A DNA stretch of 64,000 nucleotides from Croceitalea dokdonensis DOKDO 023. GTDB lineage: Bacteria > Bacteroidota > Bacteroidia > Flavobacteriales > Flavobacteriaceae. A model generated the notes under the pieces. The model did no database searches and was not told the DNA's origin. It saw only the letters and a list, made by a program, of their open reading frames with translations. Where the stretch lies: the NCBI RefSeq assembly GCF_001306415.1, contig NZ_LDJX01000002.1, forward strand, positions 434,001-498,000, given 5' to 3'. Both the position numbers and the translations under genes were made by a program. Shown piece by piece: positions 16,535 to 26,115 of this stretch; position 1 is the stretch's first letter; each line of letters begins with the position of its first letter.

Positions 16535-18709
16535 TCACCGCGCTCCTGGACGATACGTTGCCTTGGCCCTTTTCAGCACATCTTCACGGTAGTAGGCGGC
16601 GTCTTTCCATTCCACGTTGGCATATCGCTGTATTTGGTCATCAAAATGAGGTGAGTTTGGGTCTCCGCTTTGTCCGCCGGCCAAAATAGTCTTTGCTTTT
16701 ACCCTATCACCAAATTCCACAGCGGCCACAAAACTATTTCCACGGGTACCATATAATTTTTTAGCACCTTCAGAAGTATATCTTGCTCCGTAAGCGGCCA
16801 AAGCGCCCCAACGGCCAGAAGCGAACCCAATGGGAATACTGGGTTGGGCATCGTCAAAATTTTGGCGGATATCACCGTTTAAACGTTGGTACCGGTTCAC
16901 CTCACCCCAAGGCATTTCCCAAGTGCCAAAGTCAGCTTCCAAAACATCAATGACTTCTGAGAACAATTGTAACTTTCCTACGTAATCACCATTTTTTACC
17001 CAATAGTTGAGCAATTCCATTGACGATAATCCTTTGGGCCTATTCATTCTCTGATAAACCAATGTGCCGTAATAATGAGCTAATGTCATAGGAATTGATT
17101 CTTTTGATGTCCTAAAATCCCAATTTCTCATTATTTCTATAGGCCGTCTAAGTTTCTCTTCACTCTTGACATTTTCATCATACGTTTTTACTAAGTCCGG
17201 TATCAATACCTCAAATGCCGGTAAATAAGGATCATGCGCCAACTGAATTAGGCTGTCCAAGGTATAGCCATCTTTATCAGTCAGCAGTTCAATGGCATGC
17301 ACGCCCCTAAAATTCTCTTCATCACGAGACATGTATCTTGGATAATCCCCTCGTTTGGGACTGTATTCCAAAGCGGCCGTATATGGGGTGGAGTTACAAT
17401 TCTGAATCCATCCATTCTGTGGGTTTTTAACCAAGATATTTTCATCCACCGTATGCAGGCCCTGCCAATCAGTTTTTGGATTACTACCTTCCACAGGCCG
17501 GGTATAATCAAAAATAGTATCCCGTTTCGGAACAAAATTCCCATGGAAATAGGCAATGTTGCCATCGGCATCCGCATAGACCGTATTGTTGGAGGAATTG
17601 GTTCTGATATCCATCATTTTTCGGAACCCATCGTACCCATCTTGTTTGGTTCTTATATAGGATTGTTCCAGGGCTTTCACTGGTTCCCACATCATGGCAG
17701 ATGCCGTCCATTGGCCATCTACCGCATGGGTAATGGGACCATGGTGGGTGCGGTACATGGGAAAGCGTTTTTCTTTTATTTCAGAACCATCCTTATATCG
17801 TAAACTGACCGAGGTAGAATCCACCGGTCGTAATTCCTCGCCATATTGGTAAAACAATTTTCCGTTGTTCTTGACCATGGTTTCCTTAAACTCGTCCATC
17901 ACATCGGTATAGGTAGAAGTATGCATCCAACCTGTTTTTTCATTAAAGCCTTGGTATACAAAAAACTGCCCCCAAGTCACCGCGCCATAAGCGTTTAACC
18001 CTTCTTCTGAAACCACATGAACCTCTCCCCTAAAGTAAAAAGAGGTATGCGGATTGATCAACAGCATGGCATTCCCAGACTGTGTTAAATCCCCAGCGAT
18101 GGCAATCCCGTTGGACCCCTGTGGTTCTGCCATTTCCTTTTCTTTCTCCATTTGCAACAGCTCCATTTTAGGCAGCTCCATTCCGCCTTCATAAAAGGCC
18201 TTGATTTTTCGGGTAGAAATTCGCTCTATGTCACCTCCAATACTTCCCTCACTAAAGTACATGGGCATCCAAGGTTCAAATCGAGTAAGCAACTTGGGCT
18301 GCACCTCGGGATGGGTATGTAGATAATAGTTGATTCCGTCCGCAAAGGCGTCACATAATTTTTTCAACCATTCCGGACTTTTCTCGTAGTTGGCCTTGGC
18401 CTCTTCTTTGGTCATAAAAAGTTTTGCCCTAAGGTCACTGTACAACGCATCCTCTCCTTCCACCTCTGCCAAGCGGCCGGTGGCCCAAATATAATTTTGT
18501 TCCACTCGGTTAAAATCATCTTCGCATTGGGCGTACAGCAGCCCAAAAACGGCATCAGCATCCGTTTTTCCGTAAATGTGCGGCACCCCGAAATCATCCC
18601 TGATAATTTCAACATTAGCAGCACGGGCCTCCCAATTTTCTATCTCCGTTTGTGGTTGTTCTTTGCAAGAAAGAAGTAAAATGGCCAAAGCAAATAGGAC
18701 TGTTCTCAT
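16535..18709 (-). CDS. Penicillin acylase family lipoprotein (Ntn hydrolase)
   Basis: 724 residues with a lipoprotein signal (LAILLLSCKEQ, Cys 15). The N-terminal chain contains the family opening DFGVPHIYGKTDADAVFGLLYAQCEDDF. The autocleavage site and nucleophile are at EPQGSNGIAIAG: Ser 199 becomes the N-terminal catalytic residue of the beta chain after cleavage behind Gly 198. Downstream motifs include LINPHTSFYFRGEVHVV and the long C-terminal region expected of penicillin G acylase and acyl-homoserine-lactone acylases. It hydrolyses an amide in the periplasm; whether the substrate is a beta-lactam, an acyl-homoserine lactone or a peptide cannot be told. Length is normal for the family. 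Confidence 0.9.
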   Translation of the reverse strand: MRTVLFALAILLLSCKEQPQTEIENWEARAANVEIIRDDFGVPHIYGKTDADAVFGLLYAQCEDDFNRVEQNYIWATGRLAEVEGEDALYSDLRAKLFMTKEEAKANYEKSPEWLKKLCDAFADGINYYLHTHPEVQPKLLTRFEPWMPMYFSEGSIGGDIERISTRKIKAFYEGGMELPKMELLQMEKEKEMAEPQGSNGIAIAGDLTQSGNAMLLINPHTSFYFRGEVHVVSEEGLNAYGAVTWGQFFVYQGFNEKTGWMHTSTYTDVMDEFKETMVKNNGKLFYQYGEELRPVDSTSVSLRYKDGSEIKEKRFPMYRTHHGPITHAVDGQWTASAMMWEPVKALEQSYIRTKQDGYDGFRKMMDIRTNSSNNTVYADADGNIAYFHGNFVPKRDTIFDYTRPVEGSNPKTDWQGLHTVDENILVKNPQNGWIQNCNSTPYTAALEYSPKRGDYPRYMSRDEENFRGVHAIELLTDKDGYTLDSLIQLAHDPYLPAFEVLIPDLVKTYDENVKSEEKLRRPIEIMRNWDFRTSKESIPMTLAHYYGTLVYQRMNRPKGLSSMELLNYWVKNGDYVGKLQLFSEVIDVLEADFGTWEMPWGEVNRYQRLNGDIRQNFDDAQPSIPIGFASGRWGALAAYGARYTSEGAKKLYGTRGNSFVAAVEFGDRVKAKTILAGGQSGDPNSPHFDDQIQRYANVEWKDAAYYREDVLKRAKATYRPGAR

Positions 18710-18817
18710 TTAGGTGGTTTAAAAATTCATCAGCTTAAAGATAAATACTTAAAACCAGAATGGGCACAACCCATCCTCTTCCATTTTGCAGTAACTTGCA
18801 AACTGTTTTTGATTCCT

Positions 18818-20554
18818 ATGGCAGAAAAAAAAGTAAGCATCCTAAAAGCATTTAAGACCATTATCTGGCCCAGAAGAAATCTGGTCTTTATAGGCCTTAT
18901 ATTGATTGTGATAAGCAAGGCCGCCAGTTTTGTTACGCCCATAGCCACCAAGTATGTAATTGATGATGCTTTTGCCAACAAGGATGTAGATTTACTAAAA
19001 ACATTGGTGGGTGCCATTATGATCGCCATCACCATACAAGCGGCCACCTCTTTTTTATTGACGTATATTTTAAGCGTACAGGCGCAATTTCTTATCTCTG
19101 AACTAAGGGCGCAGGTACAAAAACAAGTGCTTTCACTACCGATACGGTTTTTTGACAATACCAAATCCGGAGCGTTGGTTTCCCGTATTATGAGCGATGT
19201 GGAAGGCGTTAGGAATTTAATAGGTACGGGCTTGGTACAGTTGGTAGGTGGCAGCGTAACGGCCATTGTAGCACTGGTACTATTACTTAGGATAAGCGTT
19301 AGCATGACGCTATTTACCTTGTTGCCTCTGGCAATCTTTGGGTTCATCGCATTAAAAGCCTTTAAAATTATACGCCCCATTTTTAGAAACCGTGGAAAGA
19401 TAAATGCGGAGGTTACGGGCAGGCTAACGGAAACTTTGGGCGGTGTCCGTGTCATAAAAGGCTTTAATGCAGAGGCACAAGAAAACAAAATCTTTGAAGT
19501 TGGGGTGACCAAGCTATTTGAAAACGTAAAAAAGAGCCTTATTGCCACGGCGGCAATGACCAGTTCTGCCACCTTTTTAATTGGAATTGCCACCACTGGT
19601 GTCATGGGACTTGGAGGCTATAAAATCATACAAGACGAACTTACCATTGGGCAGTTTATTGAATTTACGGTAATCTTGGGGCTTATGATTGCCCCAATTG
19701 TTCAAATGAGCAATATTGGCAGCCAACTCACCGAGGCATTGGCTGGCTTGGACCGAACGGAAGAACTCATGAACCAGGTCACGGAAGCCGATGAAAAAGA
19801 CCGCACCATTCAACTATCCAATCTAAAAGGAGATGTGGTCTTTAAAGAGGTGTCTTTTGCTTACGAAGAGGACAAGGAAGTGTTGCACAATATTAGCTTT
19901 GAGGCCAAATCTGGGGAAGTCATCGCCCTTGTTGGAAGCTCTGGCTCGGGAAAATCTACCATTGCCGGCCTGGCCGCAAGTTTCTTGAATCCAGAATCTG
20001 GCAGCATAACCATTGATGGGCACGACCTATCCAAAGTGGATCTCACCAGTTTTAGGCAATATTTAGGGGTGGTTTTACAGGACGATTTTTTATTTGAAGG
20101 AACCATTAGGGAAAACATTCTCTTTCCCAGACCCAATGCCACGCCAGAAGAATTACAAGCGGCAGTTAAAGCGGCTTACGTTGACGAATTTACCGATCGG
20201 TTTGAAGCTGGACTGGATACCGTAATCGGGGAACGGGGCGTAAAGCTTTCTGGCGGACAACGGCAGCGACTGGCCATTGCACGGGCCGTTTTGGCCAATC
20301 CAAAAATTTTGATTTTAGATGAGGCCACCTCCAATCTAGACACAGAAAGTGAGGCACTCATCCAAAAAAGCTTGGCAGAATTGACCAAAGGAAGGACCAC
20401 TTTTGTCATAGCGCACCGCTTAAGCACCATAAGAAAAGCCAATCAGATTTTAGTGATTGAAAATGGAAGAATAGCAGAACAAGGCACCCATGACGAGTTG
20501 ATTTCCAAAGAGGGAAGGTATTACAATTTATTTACGTATCAGGCGAGGATTTGA
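18818..20554 (+). CDS. ABC exporter, fused permease/ATPase (half-transporter)
   Basis: 578 residues from ATG at 18818 (a TTG at 18809 is the alternative). The N-terminal 310 residues hold about six membrane helices (LVFIGLILIVISKAASFVT, LVGAIMIAITIQAATSFLLTY and others) with the coupling-helix region ELRAQVQKQVLSLPIRFFD. The ATPase domain has Walker A GSSGSGKST, Q-loop VLQDDFLFEG, signature LSGGQRQR, Walker B ILILDEATS and switch His IAHRLST. It acts as a homodimer in the inner membrane, of the MsbA/multidrug/lipid exporter type. The substrate is not evident from context. Confidence 0.93.
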   Translation: MAEKKVSILKAFKTIIWPRRNLVFIGLILIVISKAASFVTPIATKYVIDDAFANKDVDLLKTLVGAIMIAITIQAATSFLLTYILSVQAQFLISELRAQVQKQVLSLPIRFFDNTKSGALVSRIMSDVEGVRNLIGTGLVQLVGGSVTAIVALVLLLRISVSMTLFTLLPLAIFGFIALKAFKIIRPIFRNRGKINAEVTGRLTETLGGVRVIKGFNAEAQENKIFEVGVTKLFENVKKSLIATAAMTSSATFLIGIATTGVMGLGGYKIIQDELTIGQFIEFTVILGLMIAPIVQMSNIGSQLTEALAGLDRTEELMNQVTEADEKDRTIQLSNLKGDVVFKEVSFAYEEDKEVLHNISFEAKSGEVIALVGSSGSGKSTIAGLAASFLNPESGSITIDGHDLSKVDLTSFRQYLGVVLQDDFLFEGTIRENILFPRPNATPEELQAAVKAAYVDEFTDRFEAGLDTVIGERGVKLSGGQRQRLAIARAVLANPKILILDEATSNLDTESEALIQKSLAELTKGRTTFVIAHRLSTIRKANQILVIENGRIAEQGTHDELISKEGRYYNLFTYQARI

Positions 20555-20696
20555 TGGCAGGTACCTTAAAGAAAGAGCGTTCAGCCAACGTACCACTAAA
20601 TTATAATAGTGAATAGAGTCTGTATTGAACTATTATCGCTTTTAATTTTTAGGTAGAGTTTGTTGTGAATTTTGATTTCAATAACCAAAAACAACT

Positions 20697-20728
20697 AAAA
20701 GGCCCATCCATAAGGAAAGGCCATTTGA
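20697..20728 (-). terminator. Probable rho-independent terminator of the carbonic anhydrase gene
   Basis: GGCCCATCC-ATAA-GGAAAGGCC forms a nine-position stem with a two-by-two internal loop; on the minus strand it is followed by a T-rich run (TTTTAGTTGTTTTT). It lies 14-45 bases past the carbonic anhydrase stop. Confidence 0.4.
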
Positions 20729-20741
20729 TACCCTAAGGTAG

Positions 20742-21473
20742 TTATAAAAAGTTTACAACTCCAGTGTCCATATCGTATACAGCTCCTTTAATATCGATTT
20801 TCCCTTCATCCAACATTTCTTTTATGATAGGGCTGTCCTTTGTGATTTTTTTAAGCGCAACGCGCACGTTGTTTTCACTAACCTCGTGAACAAAAAGCCT
20901 ATTGCTAGAATTCCTTGGGCCTTCTGTTAGGGTAGACATAGCTACAGCAGGCCTAATATTTTTAAGCATACGGGTTATAGAACCCATTTTTAGATCATCA
21001 ATAGCGGCATGTATGGCACCACAGTTTTCGTGACCCATTACCAATATTAATTTGGCACCTGCCACCTTGGTTGCAAATTCCATACTGCCTAAAATGTCAT
21101 TATTGACAAAGTTCCCAGCTACCCTAGCCACAAAAATATCACCAATACCTTTATCAAAGACATCTTCCACCGGAACTCGGCTATCAACACAAGAAAGCAC
21201 TATTGCTTTTGGATATTGCGCTCTTACACTTTCCCGAATCTGTACGGAATGATCCCTCGCAGTAAGTTCACTGCGCACAAAACGCTCATTTCCTGCACGT
21301 AGCATTTCAAACACCTCATTAGGGGTGAGTGCTTCTTGCTCCTCTTTTGTCAAGACGGATTCCACAAGAATTTGGTTCCTGTTAATTTCTAAGATATCAC
21401 TTTTAGATTGTTGTCCTATGACCGGTATGGTTAGAATAAACAATCCAAAAATGGAGGTGAAATACTTTGTCAT
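20742..21473 (-). CDS. Beta-class carbonic anhydrase, exported
   Basis: 243 residues. A signal peptide (MTKYFTSIFGLFILTIPVIG) precedes a 30-residue linker and a complete beta-carbonic anhydrase domain. Zinc ligands and the catalytic dyad are visible: SCVDSRV (Cys 95, Asp 97, Arg 99) and VMGHENCGA (His 148, Cys 151). It interconverts CO2 and bicarbonate, here in the periplasm. The gene stands alone and convergent with the ABC exporter; no bicarbonate transporter is adjacent. Confidence 0.92.
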   Translation of the reverse strand: MTKYFTSIFGLFILTIPVIGQQSKSDILEINRNQILVESVLTKEEQEALTPNEVFEMLRAGNERFVRSELTARDHSVQIRESVRAQYPKAIVLSCVDSRVPVEDVFDKGIGDIFVARVAGNFVNNDILGSMEFATKVAGAKLILVMGHENCGAIHAAIDDLKMGSITRMLKNIRPAVAMSTLTEGPRNSSNRLFVHEVSENNVRVALKKITKDSPIIKEMLDEGKIDIKGAVYDMDTGVVNFL

Positions 21474-22025
21474 ATCATGAATTTAAGATTAAGTCCAAAT
21501 ATAGCCGTGATGGTCTAAATTGGTGCGATACTTCATCACAATTAATAGTTAAACTTTTATTATTTAATAGTTTTACTTTTGAAAACATTTGCTTATCCTC
21601 ATCAAGTATTCTTCTATGTATTCCCATCACCAAAAATATGGATGCTAAATTGAGCCTTAATATATCCGTTTACCTTTTATCAAGCATCTAAAAAGGGATT
21701 AAAGTCATTAACCGCTTTCATTTAGACAAAAGATTACTATCAGTACAATCCAACAAATAAGTAATATTTGTAGAAAAAGGAGATTTTTCAATATCTAAAA
21801 AAAGTCTTAGTAGGTGTCTAGGGCATCACTGTATTTTTCTGCGTTTTATTTAACCCTAAAACCCTGTTGCACTGGGAGTTCTTTTTTAATTGCAACAACG
21901 GAACACCTTAATACTTGTATTTAATGGAATATTCTTTATCTATTTCCCGTGCCAACAGGGACAAGGAGCAAGCAGGAAAATTGTGTACTGGGTACCAAGA
22001 AAAAAGAATGGAAAGAAGGTTCCGT
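21474..22025. other. A+T-rich spacer without a supportable gene
   Basis: 552 bases between the carbonic anhydrase start and the ferredoxin stop, both on the minus strand. Short open frames exist on both strands, but none has a recognisable start context, family motif or signal peptide. It should contain the carbonic anhydrase promoter near 21474-21600; I see no clear terminator for it or RNA gene. Confidence 0.5.
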
Positions 22026-22358
22026 TTACACCTCCTCAGGTGCCAATTCCACTTCGAGACCATCCAATTCGGGTGTCATATGGATTTGGCAGCCTAAACG
22101 GCTATTGGCTTCCACATTAAAGGCCTCGGCCAACATAGCTTCTTCGTCATCAGACATTTCCGGTAGTTCGTGTTCGGATTTTACATAGCATTGGCAAGAT
22201 GCGCACATGGCCATACCCCCACAAATACCAATAGTACCCTCAGGGGCCAGTTCATAGGAACGCACCACTTCCATCAGGTTCATGTTCATGTCTGTTGGGG
22301 CATCTACTTCGTGAAGAACCCCATCACGGTTTGTAATTTTTATTTTAATATCCGTCAT
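22026..22358 (-). CDS. 2Fe-2S ferredoxin, adrenodoxin type
   Basis: 110 residues. The cluster ligands are Cys 46, 52, 55 and 90 in the spacing C-x5-C-x2-C-x34-C of adrenodoxin/Fdx ferredoxins (GICGGMAMCASCQCYV, then SRLGCQIHM). It carries single electrons in the cytoplasm, classically for Fe-S cluster assembly or for monooxygenases. It is the last gene of a four-gene minus-strand run starting with Mrp, 30 bases after the ferredoxin reductase gene that is its obvious partner. Confidence 0.93.
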   Translation of the reverse strand: MTDIKIKITNRDGVLHEVDAPTDMNMNLMEVVRSYELAPEGTIGICGGMAMCASCQCYVKSEHELPEMSDDEEAMLAEAFNVEANSRLGCQIHMTPELDGLEVELAPEEV

Positions 22359-22388
22359 AAACCCTTAAAGACTAAACTTGGCACTTTA

Positions 22389-23447
22389 TCATTCAATCGC
22401 TTTTACAACTGCCTTTGGTGCTTCTTTTTTGGTTCCATCAAAACCGGTAACACCTCCAACGGTAGTATATTTCATTACATATTTTTTATCCGGATAAATA
22501 CGTTGATAGGCACTTTGGCACATAAGGGTAGCCTCATGAAAACCACAGAGAATCAACTTTAACTTCCCGGGATAGGTATTTACATCGCCAATGGCATATA
22601 TGCCGGGAACGTTGGTTTGGTAATCCAAGGTATTATCCACCTTAATGGCATTCTTCTCTATTTCCAGACCCCAATCCGCAATGGGCCCCAATTTTGGAGA
22701 TAAGCCAAAAAGTGGAATAAAATTATCCACAACTACTTCAATATGTGCTTTAGAGTCGGTTTTTTGAACCGTGACCGAATGTAAATTATCATCACCTTTA
22801 AGCGCTACTACCTCTGCAGGGGTAATCAAATTAATCTTACCCAGATTCTTTAATTCTTGTACCTTTTCAACAGAGTCCAAAGCACCCCTAAATTCGTTCC
22901 TACGATGCACCAAAGTGACTTCCGAGGCAACATCTGCCAAAAAAATGGACCAATCCAAGGCTGAGTCCCCACCACCTGCAATCAACACCTTTTTATTCCG
23001 GTATACCTCGGGATCGCGAATCATATAGGCGATACCATTATCCTCAAACTTGGCAAGGTTTTCCAGTTGCGGTTTTCTGGGCTCAAAACTGCCCAAACCT
23101 CCGGCAATGGCAACAATGGGGGCATGGTGTTTGGTTCCTTTGTTAGTGGTGACGATAAAGCTGCCATCTTCCAATTTTTCTATACTATCTGCCCGTTCCC
23201 CCAAGGTAAAACCCGGTTGGAAGGGTTTGATCTGTTCCATGAGATTGTCTACCAAATCCCCGGCCAATACCTCTGGAAATCCAGGGATATCGTAAATGGG
23301 CTTTTTGGGGTATATCTCTGAACATTGCCCACCGGCCTGCGGCAAGGCATCTATTAAGTGGCATTTTAACTTTAGTAGACCAGCTTCAAAAACGGCAAAA
23401 AGTCCCGTAGGACCAGCACCAATAATTAAAATATCTGTCTTTATCAT
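22389..23447 (-). CDS. Ferredoxin-NADP reductase, thioredoxin-reductase-like flavoprotein
   Basis: 352 residues from ATG at 23447; the open frame extends 11 codons further but IIGAGPTGL should lie near the N-terminus. The FAD site is DILIIGAGPTGL, the NADPH site is VLIAGGGDSALDW, and the second FAD motif is YAIGDVNTYPGK. The CxxC redox pair of thioredoxin reductase is absent, as expected of the TrxR-like ferredoxin-NADP reductases of Firmicutes, Chlorobi and Bacteroidota. It probably reduces the ferredoxin encoded immediately downstream. The gene belongs to the mrp-nfu-fnr-fdx run. Confidence 0.92.
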   Translation of the reverse strand: MIKTDILIIGAGPTGLFAVFEAGLLKLKCHLIDALPQAGGQCSEIYPKKPIYDIPGFPEVLAGDLVDNLMEQIKPFQPGFTLGERADSIEKLEDGSFIVTTNKGTKHHAPIVAIAGGLGSFEPRKPQLENLAKFEDNGIAYMIRDPEVYRNKKVLIAGGGDSALDWSIFLADVASEVTLVHRRNEFRGALDSVEKVQELKNLGKINLITPAEVVALKGDDNLHSVTVQKTDSKAHIEVVVDNFIPLFGLSPKLGPIADWGLEIEKNAIKVDNTLDYQTNVPGIYAIGDVNTYPGKLKLILCGFHEATLMCQSAYQRIYPDKKYVMKYTTVGGVTGFDGTKKEAPKAVVKAIE

Positions 23448-23502
23448 GTAATTTTTTTGGACTTTGTACCAGTACACCAAGACCTTGGCGAACAGTCTTG
23501 GG

Positions 23503-23742
23503 TTAGCTTAGATTTATAACCTCTTGAATTTGTGGAACGTACTTCTTTATGGTCATTTCCACTCCGCTCTTTAACGTCATTTGGTTGACACTGCAACCAA
23601 TGCAGTTGCCTTCTAACCTAACCTTTACCGAGGTATCGTTGTCTATTGAGATAAGGGAAATATCACCACCATCGCTTTGCAAAAATGGTCTAATTTCCTC
23701 CAAAGCCTTTTCTACGTTTTGTCTAACTTCTTCTGTTGTCAT
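23503..23742 (-). CDS. NifU C-terminal-domain Fe-S scaffold protein
   Basis: 79 residues, the entire protein being one Nfu domain. The cluster-binding pair is GNCIGCSV (Cys 47 and Cys 50), and the conserved start VEKALEEIRPFLQSDGGDISL is intact. Nfu proteins carry and deliver 4Fe-4S clusters in the cytoplasm. Only 2 bases separate it from the upstream mrp gene, so the two are co-transcribed and may work together in cluster transfer. Confidence 0.94.
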   Translation of the reverse strand: MTTEEVRQNVEKALEEIRPFLQSDGGDISLISIDNDTSVKVRLEGNCIGCSVNQMTLKSGVEMTIKKYVPQIQEVINLS

Positions 23743-23744
23743 GA

Positions 23745-24884
23745 CTACTTCTTTTTAACGGCAGAACAGCCTGCCATCGTCGTAATTTTAATGGCCTCCG
23801 TTGGGGGCAAGGCCTTGTTTCTTAACACCACCTGCTGGACGGTATTTTTGGTAATTTCCTCAAAAGCCATCTCAATTGGTGTTCCCGTCTGTAACGCTGC
23901 CGGCCTTCCTACATCACCAGCCTCCCTTACGCTCTGCACCAATGGCACTTCTCCCAGGAAAGGGACTTGCAAGTCCTTTGCAAGATGTTTTGCACCATCC
24001 TTCCCAAAGATATGATATTTGTTTTGGGGTAACTCTTCTGGAGTGAAATAGGCCATATTCTCCACTATTCCCAATACCGGAACATTGATGGCCTCTTGTT
24101 GGAACATGGCTACACCCTTGCGGGCATCCGCCAAGGCTATTTCCTGTGGTGTGGATACCACAACTGCCCCGGTTACCGGTAGGGACTGCATGATGCTCAG
24201 GTGAATATCTCCCGTTCCAGGGGGCAGATCTAACAGCAGAAAGTCCAACTCTCCCCAATGGGCATCAAAAATCATTTGGTTCAATGCTTTTGACGCCATG
24301 GGCCCTCTCCAAATTACCGCTTGGTTAGGCTGCGTAAAAAAGCCTATAGAAAGCATTTTTACCCCATAGTTTTCCACAGGGCGCATTTTGTTTTTACCAT
24401 CAATAGTGACGGATAGTGGCCTTTCCAAAGCCACATCAAACATAATGGGCATGGATGGCCCGTAAATATCCGTATCCAACAAGCCTACGTTAAAACCCAT
24501 TTTAGCAAGTGTTACGGCCAAATTGGCGGTCACGGTAGATTTCCCTACACCGCCCTTGCCAGAAGCAACGGCAATAATGTTCTTTATGCCGGGGATTGGC
24601 TTGCCCTTTATTTCGTTTACCTTGGGCTTTGCCGGAGCATCCACTTTAAGGTTTACTTTAATCTTTGCCTTGGCGTATACTTCTTGGTGGATGATTTTTA
24701 AGATTTCCACCTCGGTTTTCTTGCGCGCCTGAAGACTTGGGTTTTTAATGGTCACATCTACCTCCACCTCATCACCAAAAACCTGCACATTGGTAACGGC
24801 TCCGCTTTCTACCATGTTCTGCCCCTCACCAGGAACGGTGATATGCTCCAAGGCAGTCAATATGTCTTTCTTTGCTATCTTCAT
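23745..24884 (-). CDS. Mrp/NBP35-type P-loop ATPase, Fe-S cluster carrier
   Basis: 379 residues. An N-terminal MIP18 (DUF59) domain (1-85) precedes the ParA/Mrp ATPase with deviant Walker A SGKGGVGKST (108-117) and DTDIYGPSMP. The region where many Mrp proteins carry a CxxC cluster motif reads NMAYFTPEELPQNKYHIFG with no Cys. The only late Cys is in MAGCSAVKKK near the C-terminus. It probably transfers Fe-S clusters, in line with the Nfu, ferredoxin and reductase genes after it. Confidence 0.92.
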   Translation of the reverse strand: MKIAKKDILTALEHITVPGEGQNMVESGAVTNVQVFGDEVEVDVTIKNPSLQARKKTEVEILKIIHQEVYAKAKIKVNLKVDAPAKPKVNEIKGKPIPGIKNIIAVASGKGGVGKSTVTANLAVTLAKMGFNVGLLDTDIYGPSMPIMFDVALERPLSVTIDGKNKMRPVENYGVKMLSIGFFTQPNQAVIWRGPMASKALNQMIFDAHWGELDFLLLDLPPGTGDIHLSIMQSLPVTGAVVVSTPQEIALADARKGVAMFQQEAINVPVLGIVENMAYFTPEELPQNKYHIFGKDGAKHLAKDLQVPFLGEVPLVQSVREAGDVGRPAALQTGTPIEMAFEEITKNTVQQVVLRNKALPPTEAIKITTMAGCSAVKKK

Positions 24885-25154
24885 TATATTCTATTACGCT
24901 CTAAAAAGTAGGCGACAAACCCAAAATTTGTACTACTTAATTTAATGTACAAAGATACGCTCTAGCATCCAGATTTACCATCCTTTGGATTGAATTTCAA
25001 TATGGTAGGATAAATGGGTTTGATACGGTGTTTTGTGCAATTTACCTAAGGACAAAGGCAAAGCCCGGTGGTTCCCAAGCCGCCTAGACCGCTACCTTTA
25101 TAATAGTTTGATGCTGCTCTTTTTAGGTGAGGTAAGGCGGATTAAGGAAACTCC

Positions 25155-25484
25155 TTAGCCATCCAATTCTTTACTGGGGTCCCAAAAATGTTTGCTAAAA
25201 TTCAGGATTTGATTGTCCACGACCTTTACACCCTCGTTCTCTAAAAGCTGCTGCATAAGGTTAGTTCCAGCAAAATGGTGCTTCCCGGTAAGGACACCAA
25301 TCCTATTTACTACCCTATGGGCAGGTACATCCTTGTTATGTGAATTGTTCATGGCCCAACCTACCATTCTTGCACTCCTTGCGGCCCCAAGATACTTAGC
25401 GATAGCGCCGTAAGATGTTACCCTGCCATAGGGAATCTGTTTGGCCACTTCATACACTTTGTCAAAAAAACTGGGTTCTTCCAT
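25155..25484 (-). CDS. Alkyltransferase-like (ATL) / MGMT-family DNA-binding protein without the active Cys
   Basis: 109 residues from ATG at 25484 (an ATG at 25493 would overlap the LysE stop). The protein is one MGMT C-terminal domain: IPYGRVTSYGAIAKYLG (helix-turn-helix) and the active-site segment, which reads PAHRVVNR instead of PCHRV. Loss of the acceptor Cys marks alkyltransferase-like proteins, which bind O6-alkylguanine and flag it for nucleotide excision repair rather than repairing it. It follows lysE and trmB in a tight minus-strand run. Confidence 0.9.
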   Translation of the reverse strand: MEEPSFFDKVYEVAKQIPYGRVTSYGAIAKYLGAARSARMVGWAMNNSHNKDVPAHRVVNRIGVLTGKHHFAGTNLMQQLLENEGVKVVDNQILNFSKHFWDPSKELDG

Positions 25485-25485
25485 G

Positions 25486-26115
25486 TTAGGCATAAAAAAT
25501 TCTAGCTAGTGTAATTACCGTCAACAATACCATTAGGGCACTCAGGATATAATTTGAATTTTTGGCAAACCTGCCTTTCTTAAAACTTTTACGGTTAAAA
25601 TAGATGGCATACAGATACATTACCAAAAAAGTACCGGAACCAGCGGAGAAAATAAAAACAATTTCATCAATGACCTCATAATTCATAATGCCCTGAGCAC
25701 TAAAAAGACCATTTAATCCACTATAGTAAGGAACGGTCAATAGGTTAATTGCCGCCAACACCATTCCCTTGGTAAAGCTGCCGCGTTTTTTGGCAGCTTT
25801 AAAAGCATGTTTCCCGGCAGTTGTTTTTCTTGCCTTAAAAAAGAAAAAAACGGCCAAAATCCCAAAAACCAATACGGCAATCTGCATGAGCCACGCTACC
25901 ACATCAGGATTTTTGGACAAGTATTTGGCAATCCTAACGGCCAAGTAGGTTTGTGCCATGACCATGACCGCCACGCCCAGGCCAAACATAATACCGTTGG
26001 AACTCCCTTTCTCCACACTGGTCTTGGCCGCATTTACGTTAAGCAGTCCGGGGGGTGCCGATGCCAAAAATGCCGCACCAAAGGTGGCGAGAAAAAGAAT
26101 GGATAAGTGTGTCAT
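25486..26115 (-). CDS. LysE family translocator
   Basis: 209 residues with five to six membrane helices: LSILFLATFGAAFLASAPPG (the N-terminal PPG signature of LysE/RhtB), GIMFGLGVAVMVMAQTYLAV, VVAWLMQIAVLVFGILAVFFF, FVFSAGSGTF-type helices and a C-terminal NYILSALMVLLTVITLARIF. The family exports amino acids or similar small solutes across the inner membrane. It overlaps trmB by 4 bases and leads directly into the ATL gene. Confidence 0.82.
   Translation of the reverse strand: MTHLSILFLATFGAAFLASAPPGLLNVNAAKTSVEKGSSNGIMFGLGVAVMVMAQTYLAVRIAKYLSKNPDVVAWLMQIAVLVFGILAVFFFFKARKTTAGKHAFKAAKKRGSFTKGMVLAAINLLTVPYYSGLNGLFSAQGIMNYEVIDEIVFIFSAGSGTFLVMYLYAIYFNRKSFKKGRFAKNSNYILSALMVLLTVITLARIFYA

Noticed and set aside
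21890-22120. Small plus-strand frame at the 3' end of the ferredoxin gene
   Set aside because: About 95 bases of it are antisense to the ferredoxin gene and its translation shows no domain; it is probably a shadow frame.
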